A stretch of DNA of 64,000 nucleotides, from the NCBI GenBank assembly GCA_028284765.1, contig JANQRA010000023.1, forward strand, positions 1 to 64,000, read 5' to 3'. The DNA is from Acidimicrobiia bacterium. Lineage in GTDB: Bacteria; Actinomycetota; Acidimicrobiia; Spongiisociales; ZC4RG35. Position numbers and translations under genes: made by a program. Of this stretch, positions 17,531-27,323 are shown in pieces (position 1 is the stretch's first letter; each line of letters opens with the position of its first letter). The notes under the pieces were generated by a model. It was given only the letters and a program-made list of their open reading frames with translations. It did not search any database and was not told the DNA's origin.

Positions 17531-18145
17531 GTGCGTCGAGTTTTGCTAGCCGTGATGGTGCTGTCGTTGCTCGTTGCCGCGTGCAGCCCGGCAACGGATT
17601 CAGCAGGTGAATCCACCGCTCCGACTTCTGACCAGGGGAGCACCTCTTCGGCGGGCGGGTCATCGGGAGAGGATGGCTCGACAACAACCGGCCAATCCGG
17701 TGACACGACCACGACGTCAGACAGGCCGCTTGCGCCTGACTTCAGACTTGAACTTGGCAATGGTCAGGGGACATACGTTCTCTCCGAAGAGTCGAAACCT
17801 GTGTTCATGATCTTCTGGGCCGAGTGGTGACCATCTTGTAGGCGGGAGTTGCCCGTCGTCGACGGCCTTGCGGCCGAGTACGCCGATCGAGTCGACTTCG
17901 TGGCGCCCGCTTGGAAGTCGAGTTTCGAGGACACAGCCAGCCGGGCCAATGAGCTCTTGGACTCCGGGCTCGTCTACTGGGGCCTGGACGAAGACGAAGC
18001 GATTTTCGAGGCTTACGGAGTTCCTTACCAACCAGTCACCGTCTTGATCGCCGCCGACGACACGGTTGTCCAATCCTGGGCGGGGCTCAGAGATGAGTCT
18101 GAGATGCGTGCAGCACTTGACGAATTGATAGCCCTTTCTGGCTGA
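17531..18145 (+). CDS. Thioredoxin-fold lipoprotein, probable selenoprotein (in-frame TGA at the catalytic Cys)
   Basis: Reading from GTG 17531 and treating TGA 17828-17830 as selenocysteine gives 204 residues. The lipobox is LVAAC (Cys18), followed by a Ser/Thr/Gly linker to about 66 and a TlpA-like thioredoxin domain. The active site reads FWAEW-U-PSC with Sec100 and resolving Cys103; cis-Pro168 in PYQPVT completes the fold. After the TGA the same frame stays open for 105 codons with all thioredoxin features intact. A small stem-loop lies at SECIS-like distance. Expected role: extracytoplasmic thiol or peroxide redox chemistry at the membrane. A -10-like TATACA (17502-17507) supports the GTG start; an in-frame ATG at 17459 lies upstream of it. 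The alternative is a nonsense mutation of an active-site cysteine codon. Confidence 0.78.
17828..17857 (+). promoter_or_regulatory. Candidate bacterial SECIS element with its UGA codon
   Basis: GGCGGG (17841-17846) pairs with CCCGTC (17852-17857), one G-U pair included, closing a five-base loop AGTTG. The second loop base is G, as bacterial SECIS loops require in the first two positions. Exactly 16 bases separate the TGA from the loop, the short end of the known spacing range. The stem is short, so this is suggestive, not proof. Confidence 0.55.
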
Positions 18146-18171
18146 ATTCCGACTTAGTCTGTGCGGAGCCC

Positions 18172-18561
18172 ATGACCGGCCTCCCAAGACACAAGACCCG
18201 CCAGCACCCCTGGTTCCACATTTTGCGAACCAAGGAGATGGAACTGCTCGATCCGACCGTGCGCGCCAATCCGAGGAGGGTGCGGGAGTTGCTCCACGAC
18301 GATGTGCTCGAGTTTGGGAGCACGGGGAGGGTCTACAACAAGCGCATGCTTCTCGACATGCTCAGTGGGGAGCAGCCGAGCTCGGTTGTGATTCGAGAGT
18401 TCGCCGTCCGCCAACTCGCGGCGGATACCGCCCTGGTCACTTACAGGACCGTCGGTGAAGGTGGTCAGGAGGCCCGCCGGAGCTCGATCTGGATTCGCAC
18501 CGACGGCGTGTGGCAACTCAACTTCCACCAAGGGACCCGCATCTCGCGGTACGGCTTCTAG
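18172..18561 (+). CDS. SnoaL/NTF2-like protein (DUF4440 type)
   Basis: 129 residues. LLDPTVRANPRRVRELLHDDVLEFGSTG-like and the late WQLNFHQGT are characteristic of the DUF4440 branch of the NTF2-like fold, a small cone that binds diverse ligands. No catalytic set is evident and the ligand is unknown. A shorter start at ATG 18238 would begin right at the conserved domain; the 18172 start adds 22 basic residues. It lies 26 bases after the candidate selenoprotein on the same strand. Confidence 0.75.
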   Translation: MTGLPRHKTRQHPWFHILRTKEMELLDPTVRANPRRVRELLHDDVLEFGSTGRVYNKRMLLDMLSGEQPSSVVIREFAVRQLAADTALVTYRTVGEGGQEARRSSIWIRTDGVWQLNFHQGTRISRYGF

Positions 18562-18591
18562 ACCGCTGACCCCTCTTATTCTCACGACGCC

Positions 18592-19992
18592 TTGAGACAG
18601 TTCGAGCTGATCCTCTTTTTCGCTTGCATCTTTGCTTTGGGTTGGCCGGTGGTCTTCGGGACTCGCCCGAGACGGGGACTGGTTGCAGGACTACTGGTGA
18701 TAGCCGTTGGCCTCCAGTTCCAATTCGAAGGGTTCCGCTGGCAGATGGTCCCTCTCTATCTGACAGCCATCGGCCTCGCCATAGGCGACGTCTTCTTCCT
18801 GGAACGACGGGTGGAATGGAGCAATCGAATTACCAGGGGTCTCCTTGGGATGCTTGGTTTGGTTGCTGCTGTCGCTCTTCCGCTGATTCTCCCGGTGCCC
18901 GAACTGCCTGTCCCGTCGGGCCCCGAGGCCGTTGGTACGACATCGGTCCAGATCATTGATCGTTCACGAGATGAGCTCTATGGGCCGCGTCCCGGCGGGC
19001 CGCGAGAATTGATGGCGCAGGTCTGGTATCCGGCGGAGTTGTTGGATGAGTCCACAGTCACCCAGTGGAGTGAGGATTGGGACGTAGTGGCCCCAGCCAT
19101 GGCGCGAGATCTCGGATTTCCATCCTGGTTTCTGAACCACACTCGCTACACCGATTCACACAGCAGCCGCCCAGCCACGCTGGCCGACGGCTCGTACCCA
19201 GTGATCATCTACAGCCACGGATGGACCGGTTTCCGCACGGTGGCGGTCAATCAGATGGAGTTGCTCGCCTCCAACGGTTTTATCGTGATCGCCCCTGATC
19301 ACACCTACGGGTCTGTAGCGGTGCGCTTCGATGACGGAGACGTCGTCCTAAACGATCCGAACGCCCTTCCCGACGAGGAGACCGTGGATGCGGAAGCCTA
19401 TGCCGAAGCGTCGACCGCTCTAGTCGACACGTATGCGGCTGACATCGTTTCCATCCTCGACGAGTTGGAGTCAGGTGAGGCTGGTGCGTTCAGCGAAATC
19501 GTGGCGGGTGTTGACCTCAACCTCATAGGGGTCTTCGGCCACTCCACCGGGGGTGGCGCGGCCATAAAGGTCTGCCTTACAGATGACAGATGTGATGCGG
19601 TTCTGGGTATGGACCCGTGGGTCGAACCTCTGGTCGAGCGAGATCTGAGGAACAACATGACGCGACCGGCCCTGTACATGCGGTCCGACGGGTGGCGTGA
19701 CACGCCCAACGATGCCTTGCTGAGGGGCATCGCTGCTCGGGCCGAGGAGATCACCTATTGGCTATCGATTGAAGGCGCCGCTCACAACGACTTCACCGTG
19801 GCGCCTTTTTTCTCCCCTGTAGGCGGGCAGTTCGGCCTGGTGGGTTCCATCCCGGCCGGACGCGTCGTCCCGATAGTCGACAATTACCTACTCGGCTTCT
19901 TCGATGTCTTCCTTCTGGGCACTGGTCCTGCTGCCCTCGACTCGGTGACATTCGACGAGGTGGGAGTGGTGGTGATTGAACCAACCGGCTGA
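18592..19992 (+). CDS. Membrane-anchored alpha/beta hydrolase (PAF-acetylhydrolase/dienelactone type)
   Basis: The TTG start gives 466 residues. Three or four hydrophobic segments fill residues 1-100, followed by an external hydrolase domain. YSHGWTG is the oxyanion strand, and Ser318 in GHSTGGG is the nucleophile. An Asp in GMDPW and a His in GAAHNDF probably complete the triad. The layout resembles PAF-acetylhydrolase-like and chlorophyllase-like esterases. The substrate is unknown. Its TGA stop abuts the TCA of the convergent ccmG gene (TGATCA). Confidence 0.8.
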   Translation: MRQFELILFFACIFALGWPVVFGTRPRRGLVAGLLVIAVGLQFQFEGFRWQMVPLYLTAIGLAIGDVFFLERRVEWSNRITRGLLGMLGLVAAVALPLILPVPELPVPSGPEAVGTTSVQIIDRSRDELYGPRPGGPRELMAQVWYPAELLDESTVTQWSEDWDVVAPAMARDLGFPSWFLNHTRYTDSHSSRPATLADGSYPVIIYSHGWTGFRTVAVNQMELLASNGFIVIAPDHTYGSVAVRFDDGDVVLNDPNALPDEETVDAEAYAEASTALVDTYAADIVSILDELESGEAGAFSEIVAGVDLNLIGVFGHSTGGGAAIKVCLTDDRCDAVLGMDPWVEPLVERDLRNNMTRPALYMRSDGWRDTPNDALLRGIAARAEEITYWLSIEGAAHNDFTVAPFFSPVGGQFGLVGSIPAGRVVPIVDNYLLGFFDVFLLGTGPAALDSVTFDEVGVVVIEPTG

Positions 19993-20586
19993 TCAGCCGT
20001 CGGGAGACTGCTGCGTGCTCCCCGTGACTTTCTGGCCCGGATCTTCGCCTCGCTTGATGGCGTCGATCGTTGCCCCGAGCGTCAAAGCATCCGTTTCGCC
20101 AATGATCTTGCCGACCACTGTGCCGGTCTCGTCGATGAAGTAGGTCTCCGGTATGCCAAACACCCCGTAAGCGATTGCTGTGCGACTTCCCGGATCGGCC
20201 AGATAGAGAGTCGATTCGGCTCGTCCAGCTGTGACCAGATAGTCGAGGGAGGCCGGCGGGCTTTCTTGGTACGCAACCTGTATGAAAGTGACCCCCTGGT
20301 CTTCAAATGCGTTTGCCGTCGACACCAGATCGTCATGTTCGGCCCGACACTCGGGACACCATGAGGCGAAGAAGTTCAGAACTACCACATCACCTTGGAG
20401 GGAGTCAAGGGCGACCGGTTCGCCACCCTCGAGCGGTGAGAGGTTGAACTGCGGCGCCGGCTCCCCGAGTAAGGGCGAGTCAACCAGGCCGGGGTTGGTG
20501 CCGAATCGTGACGCCAGGACGACCGCAAAAATGACCCCGATCGCAGCGATGCCGAGGCCTGTCCAGCGGAGGGCTTTGGAGTTCAT
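19993..20586 (-). CDS. ccmG: Cytochrome c maturation thiol reductase CcmG/DsbE-like
   Basis: 197 residues with an N-terminal membrane anchor (about 8-27) and an external thioredoxin domain. The redox site is WCPEC (Cys77, Cys80), and the cis-Pro is in FGIPETYF, where the Glu-Thr after Pro is typical of CcmG. It reduces the apocytochrome CXXCH thiols, working with CcmH, before haem attachment. It is the last gene of the ccm operon and overlaps ccmH by 4 bases. Confidence 0.9.
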   Translation of the reverse strand: MNSKALRWTGLGIAAIGVIFAVVLASRFGTNPGLVDSPLLGEPAPQFNLSPLEGGEPVALDSLQGDVVVLNFFASWCPECRAEHDDLVSTANAFEDQGVTFIQVAYQESPPASLDYLVTAGRAESTLYLADPGSRTAIAYGVFGIPETYFIDETGTVVGKIIGETDALTLGATIDAIKRGEDPGQKVTGSTQQSPDG

Positions 20587-21567
20587 GTGCAGGCAGCTCC
20601 AGCGTTGAGGGCGTCCAGGTCGGACTCGACAACAGACCTGGTGTCGGACTCGAGCGTCGGATCCTCCAGGACTCGACCAAACAGGCTCGCCGCTTCATCG
20701 AGGTCGGTCGCCGAGCACCACAAGACCTGGCCTTTGAGGAACAAAGCGGTCGCCGAAGTGTCGTCAATGGCCAACGCCTCGTCGAAGAGTCCGACAGCAG
20801 CGTCGACCTCGCGGTTCCCTTCCCATGCCATCCACCCAAGCCGGACCAAAGCGGTCACCGCCTGAGGATCTGAAGCATCTGGTGACTGTGCCACCTCCAG
20901 ATAGTGGGGGAAAGCGGAACTGAAATCGCCGACTTCGAAATATCTCTCGGCCAGGGCGAGTCGCATTCCTGAGACTTCCGGGTGATCTGCGTTGGCGGCG
21001 ATCACGGCCTCCATAGTCTCGTTCGATACCTCCTCGAGGTTGTCAGTGTCGATGGCCGCCGCGCCGGTGTTTGGTCCGTCTCTGTCCTGAACGAAGAACC
21101 CTGCTACGACGACGATGGCGGCGAGTGAACCGGCGAGGAACAGGATCGGGGCCAGCTTCCTCGGTTTTTCTTCCTTGACTTCAGGCTGTGTGGCTTCGGT
21201 CGGGTTTCGGCGCCACCAGAGAATCACTCCTACGCCGACGACCAAGACCACGGCCGGAGCTAGCCAGAGCAGGAGGGTCGATCCGCTTGCCGGTGGGTCC
21301 AGGAGGACCGCGCCGCTGTAGGAGGCGAGCAGTTCGTCGACGATCTCCTGATCCGATGCGCCTTCATCGACCCTCTGGGAAACGAGGGCCATCATGTCCC
21401 TCGCCATCTGGGCCGGTGAGTCGCCGATCGACTCTCCTTGACAGACTGGGCACTTGATCGCTTGGCCCAACTGCTCGACACGGTCAGTGTCGGACTCGAA
21501 AGTGGACATCAAAAACACCAACGCGACGGCCATCACGGCAATCGCGACGGCAAACAGGCGGTTGGTG

Positions 21568-21575
<8 letters not shown>
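20583..21575 (-). CDS. ccmH: CcmH thiol-binding protein fused to a CcmI-like TPR domain
   Basis: 330 residues. An N-terminal anchor (8-24) precedes the CcmH domain with redox pair Cys42/Cys45 in KCPVCQGESIGDS. A second membrane helix at about 104-120 and a third at about 145-163 lead to a C-terminal region (about 190-320) of TPR-like helices (MRLALAERYFEVGDF, ALFLKGQVLW). This is the order of CcmH followed by the CcmI haem-lyase chaperone in one chain. It overlaps ccmG by 4 and ccmF by 8 bases. Confidence 0.9.
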
Positions 21576-23591
<2,016 letters not shown>

Positions 23592-23595
<4 letters not shown>

Positions 23596-23996
23596 GATTC
23601 CGCGTAGTTCCCCTCGTCAGGGACGTCGTAGTTCTCGTCGTGGCGGATGAGGGCTTCCTCAGCGGTGAAGACGTCCCCATTCCAATACCCATCGAGAAGG
23701 ACCGGCACGTCCTCGTTGAACAGAGGCGGGGGAGTGTTCAAGAGGATGACATCGATTGACTGTGAACCATCGGTGACTCTGAATTCGAGGTCGTTGTCGA
23801 CTTCGGACAATGAGCCCACAACAACCTGCCCGGCCAAGCGGAATCTCTCTCCGTCAGGGAAGTCCGACTTCTGAGCCACGGCTTCGTTGGGGTATAGGTA
23901 ATAGGTGAGGTTGTCGTTGAGGCTGGCGACGGTGATTCCCACCACCAGCGCGATTACCCCGACGATGCCGAAAAGGACGAACTGTCTCTGGCCCAT
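23592..23996 (-). CDS. ccmE: Haem chaperone CcmE
   Basis: 134 residues: one membrane anchor (about 6-25) and an external OB-fold. The covalent haem-binding residue is His119 in IRHDENY, with Tyr123 as the second conserved residue, so this is the classical His-type CcmE and not the Cys-type seen in some archaea and Desulfovibrio. It carries haem from CcmC to CcmF. It starts two bases after ccmD. Confidence 0.95.
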
Positions 23997-23998
23997 GG

Positions 23999-24103
23999 CT
24001 ACCCCCCGGCGCGTCGCCTGCGGATATGGAGGTATCCCGCGTACCCGAGGATCGCGCCATACGACATCAGGAAAGTTCCCACGACGACGACTGTCTCAGA
24101 CAT
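23999..24103 (-). CDS. ccmD: Small cytochrome c maturation protein CcmD
   Basis: A 34-residue single-span protein starting at ATG 24103, inside the end of ccmC (8-base overlap). One hydrophobic helix is followed by the basic tail HIRRRRAGG, the usual CcmD plan. CcmD holds the CcmA/B/C complex together and helps release holo-CcmE. Size, position between ccmC and ccmE, and topology support the call even though sequence conservation is low. Confidence 0.85.
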   Translation of the reverse strand: MSETVVVVGTFLMSYGAILGYAGYLHIRRRRAGG

Positions 24104-24806
24104 CTTCGACCTCGTCCAGGCGAGGAGGAAGAACTGCTTCTCCCGCGACCACGGGCTCTTTAGATGAGTGCTCCTCTGCGACCGCGACGTCGATCCGAGC
24201 CAGCATGAGTGCGATGTAGAGGACTGTGAATGCGAGAACGTTGACCAACATGGCAACGAGCATCTCGTCCGGCATCGTCGACCCGTCAGGCCTCAATGAT
24301 TGTGTTTGGTGGAGTGTCCGAAACAGGTTCACCGAGAAGTAGACGAGCGGGATCTGTACGACTGCGACGGCCCCAAGAACGGCGCTGCGGCGGGCCCGCA
24401 CGACGGGATCATCTATGGCGTGGCGGAGGGCGATGTAGCCCAAGTACACGAAGAACATGACTGCGGTGCTCATCAGTCGCGGGTCTTGCCAGTCCCACGG
24501 TGTGCCCCAGACAGCTTGACCCCACACCATTCCGGTGAACAAGCCGATGGCCGTGAACACGACGCCAACCTCAGCTGAAGCGGCAGCCAGTCGGTCCCAT
24601 CGGGTCTTTTTTGTCACCAGCCAGAGAATCGATCCGAAAGCGGTCACACCGAATGCCAGGAATGCAAGCCACAGCGAGGGGACGTGGATGTTTATCAACC
24701 GGCTGTATTCACCCTGAAGGGCGTCCGGTGGAGCGGTCAGGGCGAACCAGAGGCCGATGGCCACAGCTACGCCAGCCAGGCTCATCCAGACTCTTACCTT
24801 CGTCAT
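24096..24806 (-). CDS. ccmC: Haem exporter/handling protein CcmC
   Basis: 236 residues with six membrane segments. The WWD-type motif WGQAVWGTPWDWQDPR lies at 95-110, flanked by the axial-ligand candidates His41 (NIHVPS) and His129 (ALRHAID). CcmC presents haem to CcmE. The C-terminal tail of about 30 residues is acidic and cytoplasmic or external, and is longer than in proteobacterial forms. It overlaps ccmB by 4 bases. Confidence 0.95.
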   Translation of the reverse strand: MTKVRVWMSLAGVAVAIGLWFALTAPPDALQGEYSRLINIHVPSLWLAFLAFGVTAFGSILWLVTKKTRWDRLAAASAEVGVVFTAIGLFTGMVWGQAVWGTPWDWQDPRLMSTAVMFFVYLGYIALRHAIDDPVVRARRSAVLGAVAVVQIPLVYFSVNLFRTLHQTQSLRPDGSTMPDEMLVAMLVNVLAFTVLYIALMLARIDVAVAEEHSSKEPVVAGEAVLPPRLDEVEDV

Positions 24807-25477
24807 GCGTTTGCTTCCTCGAGTGGTTTGGCCAGTGCGACTCCGGTCACGGCGAGAGCGAGGTCACAGGCGATCAAAAGCAGTATCCATGGGAGGATAC
24901 TTGTCTCCCGGCCTACTGCTTCTACGGCCTGTGAGGCCCCCAGCAGGATCGGCAGGGCAAGGGGAGCAATCACCAGAGAGGCGAGTGAAGTCCTGCTCCC
25001 GAGGCCCGCAGCGATCTCCCCTGCGATGGTTCCCAATTCAGACAGGCCAAGGCCGGCTAGCAGTGTGGCAACCACAAGCACGGGCCATACCCCGGAGCTT
25101 GGCTCTGGTGTGAACAACACGACGGTGGCAAGGCCAAGGGCGACCAGGAATCCAATCATCAGGACTGTGGCGGAGATGCTGCGACCGACGAATCGAGCTG
25201 CCGGGTCGACACCGATAAGACGGAACATGTCTCTTCTTTCCTGGCTGTCGTTGACGAGTTGCCTCAGGGCTACTTGAAGGCCAAAGAGAAGCCCGAATGC
25301 CCAGTACAGACCGAAGGCGACCTCCGATATCAAGGACAGGCGAAGGTCGAGAGCCATTGGAATGATCATCAGCGCCACCACGGCGAACGGCACCACGAGT
25401 CTGAATGTCTCGCCGGCACGGCCTTCCGTCACTAGATCGACGCGAGCGATTTCGATTGCGTCGGACCAGAATCTCAT
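24803..25477 (-). CDS. ccmB: Haem export ABC permease CcmB
   Basis: 224 residues, about six membrane segments, starting with a cytoplasmic helix. The LRQLVNDSQERRDMF stretch before the second membrane pair resembles the CcmB coupling region. It forms an ABC transporter with CcmA whose ATP hydrolysis drives release of holo-CcmE. It overlaps ccmA by 4 and ccmC by 4 bases. Confidence 0.93.
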   Translation of the reverse strand: MRFWSDAIEIARVDLVTEGRAGETFRLVVPFAVVALMIIPMALDLRLSLISEVAFGLYWAFGLLFGLQVALRQLVNDSQERRDMFRLIGVDPAARFVGRSISATVLMIGFLVALGLATVVLFTPEPSSGVWPVLVVATLLAGLGLSELGTIAGEIAAGLGSRTSLASLVIAPLALPILLGASQAVEAVGRETSILPWILLLIACDLALAVTGVALAKPLEEANA

Positions 25478-26109
25478 GGCGTTGGAGCCAATCGTCCGGC
25501 GGTCAGGATGAGTGTCCTCGAGCAGGTCTTCGCTAGGTGGCTCTTGTCGTGGGAGACCATGATCACGGCTCCCGACCGCTCGGCAGTGAGTCTCACCAAC
25601 TCGGCCAGAAGCTGGTGCGCGTCGTCATCCAGCCCGGAGTAAGCCTCATCGAGCAAGAGCAGCCGCGGCCGGTCCAGCAGCTGCTGTGCGATCTCAACGC
25701 GTCTCAGCATCCCGAATGAGGACGCCCCGGCACGCCGGTGAGATGCTCCTTCAAGCCCAACCACTTGAAGTGCTTTGTCTGCTCGTTCGGAGGAGAAGCC
25801 TTGCAGTCGGGCGATGTGGTGGAGGTTCTCTGAAAGCGTCAGATGAGGAAGCAGATACGGCCGATGCCCGATCAATCCGATACGCCGGCGAGCCTGGGAA
25901 TGGTCCATCCCGCCGAACAGCGCTAGCTCGCCCTCAGAGTTCGAGGTCAGGCTGGCAAGCGCCCGTAACAGAGTTGTCTTGCCACTGCCGTTGGGCCCGG
26001 ATATTCCGACGACCTCGCTGGTGTCGACTGTGAGATCGATTCCGTCGAGAATCCGAAAACCTGCACGCTCGACGACCAGGTCCTTTGTCTCGACAATCCG
26101 CTCCACCAC
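25474..26109 (-). CDS. ccmA: ABC transporter ATPase CcmA
   Basis: I chose GTG 26109 (211 residues) because an AGGGGAG ribosome site lies just upstream; the open frame extends further without homology. Walker A is GPNGSGKT (38-45), the signature is the degenerate SSFGMLRR rather than LSGGQ, and Walker B is LLLLDEAYSGLDD. The H-loop is MVSHD. The degenerate signature is common in CcmA. It powers the CcmABCD complex. Confidence 0.92.
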   Translation of the reverse strand: MVERIVETKDLVVERAGFRILDGIDLTVDTSEVVGISGPNGSGKTTLLRALASLTSNSEGELALFGGMDHSQARRRIGLIGHRPYLLPHLTLSENLHHIARLQGFSSERADKALQVVGLEGASHRRAGASSFGMLRRVEIAQQLLDRPRLLLLDEAYSGLDDDAHQLLAELVRLTAERSGAVIMVSHDKSHLAKTCSRTLILTAGRLAPTP

Positions 26110-26137
26110 GTGAGTCTCCCCTGGAGAGGGGATGCAC

Positions 26138-26809
26138 TCAAGTTGGCGTTGCTGACTGGCGGTGTCGTAGCAGTCCAAGGGCAATGAGACCGATGCCCGC
26201 CAACAGTCCAGCGAGATACCACCCGACCGGACCGCCGTCGAGACTCGGTCGCATCGGTTCCGTGGCCAATCGTGCGAGGGAGGCCACGGTGAGTGCAGCG
26301 CCAGAGCGAAGCCAGGGCCTCCACCCGAGCCGGGATACGAGAATGGCTCCTACGACGAGAAGTAATGCTGCGTAGATCTCGACTGGATGGCGGGTGATGT
26401 CGCTTCCGGGCTGGGCGACCGCCCAAGGCAAGTCCGATGCAGTGCCGAGACAAGCGCCACGCCATAGGCATCCCGCCTGCCAGCCGGCAAGACCCAGCAA
26501 AATCGACGGACTCAGTGCGTCAAGATTGGACAGCTGACGGCGATTGGTCCACCCAAGAAAGAGAATGAAACTCAGAGCTGCGATCGGCGTGGCAACACCC
26601 CCACGCACGATGAGCAGTTCCCCCGGGTTGGTCAGAGGATTGATTCCCTGGTCGACCATGGCGGCGAGTCGACCAACAGCCAAGCCCGTCACCGACGCTC
26701 CGATCAGCTGATCGAATGCACGCTCCGGGAGGCGATCCGGCCAGATACGAAGGCCTAGCCACGCCGCAGCAGCGCCGGTGAGCGCAGCGAAGAGGAGTGT
26801 GAACTCCAT
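26138..26809 (-). CDS. Lgt-like membrane protein (prolipoprotein diacylglyceryl transferase family)
   Basis: 223 residues and about seven membrane segments. GACLGTASDLPW and TRHPVEIYAALL match the Lgt signature around the catalytic region, but the chain is shorter than true Lgt (about 260-300), and the family's long periplasmic arm region is reduced. It may be a paralogue specialised for the neighbouring lipoprotein or for another lipid transfer. Its ATG directly abuts the tlpA stop (TGAATG), and ccmA follows after 28 bases. Confidence 0.7.
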   Translation of the reverse strand: MEFTLLFAALTGAAAAWLGLRIWPDRLPERAFDQLIGASVTGLAVGRLAAMVDQGINPLTNPGELLIVRGGVATPIAALSFILFLGWTNRRQLSNLDALSPSILLGLAGWQAGCLWRGACLGTASDLPWAVAQPGSDITRHPVEIYAALLLVVGAILVSRLGWRPWLRSGAALTVASLARLATEPMRPSLDGGPVGWYLAGLLAGIGLIALGLLRHRQSATPT

Positions 26810-27295
26810 TCAGGAGTCGAGCTGGAGCAGTTCGTCGATATTCAGAGCGAGAGTTCGTTCGTCCACAATCCCATTGTGCGTCGACACCAGCTCACCATGT
26901 GGACCAAAGAAGAAAGTGATTGGTGTGCCAAGTCCGCCGAGTGAGTTCGGAACCGACCGATTGCGGTCGAAAAAGTGGTCGAAATCGAGGCCGAACTCGG
27001 CAAGGAATTCCTTGGCACCAGCCTGCGTGTCTTGCACATCCACGCCAATGAACTCGATTTCATCGCCATATTGCTCGAAGGCTGTGTTGAGGAGGGGTGC
27101 CTCGGAGCGGCACGGCAGACACCACGATGCCCAGACGTTGACAACCGCGGGTCGATCGATGGTCTCGAGGTGGGCTGCGAAAGAGACGGCGTCAGTCTCC
27201 GGCAGGTCTGGAATAGCTGCCGCTTCAGGGTTGTCACTGATGCCGTTCCCGCAGGCGGCAACTACAAATGCGATCAGCACGAGCTTGCGGATCAT
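26810..27295 (-). CDS. TlpA/ResA-like thioredoxin lipoprotein
   Basis: 161 residues. The lipobox is VAAC (Cys15). The thioredoxin active site is WCLPC (Cys59, Cys62), and the cis-Pro is in GTPITFF. It is expected to be membrane-tethered outside the cell and to reduce apocytochrome or another ccm partner. It is the first gene of the ccm operon. It uses Cys at the position where the lipoprotein at 17531 has TGA. Confidence 0.88.
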   Translation of the reverse strand: MIRKLVLIAFVVAACGNGISDNPEAAAIPDLPETDAVSFAAHLETIDRPAVVNVWASWCLPCRSEAPLLNTAFEQYGDEIEFIGVDVQDTQAGAKEFLAEFGLDFDHFFDRNRSVPNSLGGLGTPITFFFGPHGELVSTHNGIVDERTLALNIDELLQLDS

Positions 27296-27323
27296 GTCGA
27301 ATGGAACCGCCTCCGCAGGTTGG

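Noticed and set aside
17459-18145. Two separate hypothetical genes (17459-17830 and 17849-18145)
   Set aside because: They are in one frame, the junction splits a thioredoxin active site, and the second piece would need a TTG inside the domain. One gene read through UGA explains both.
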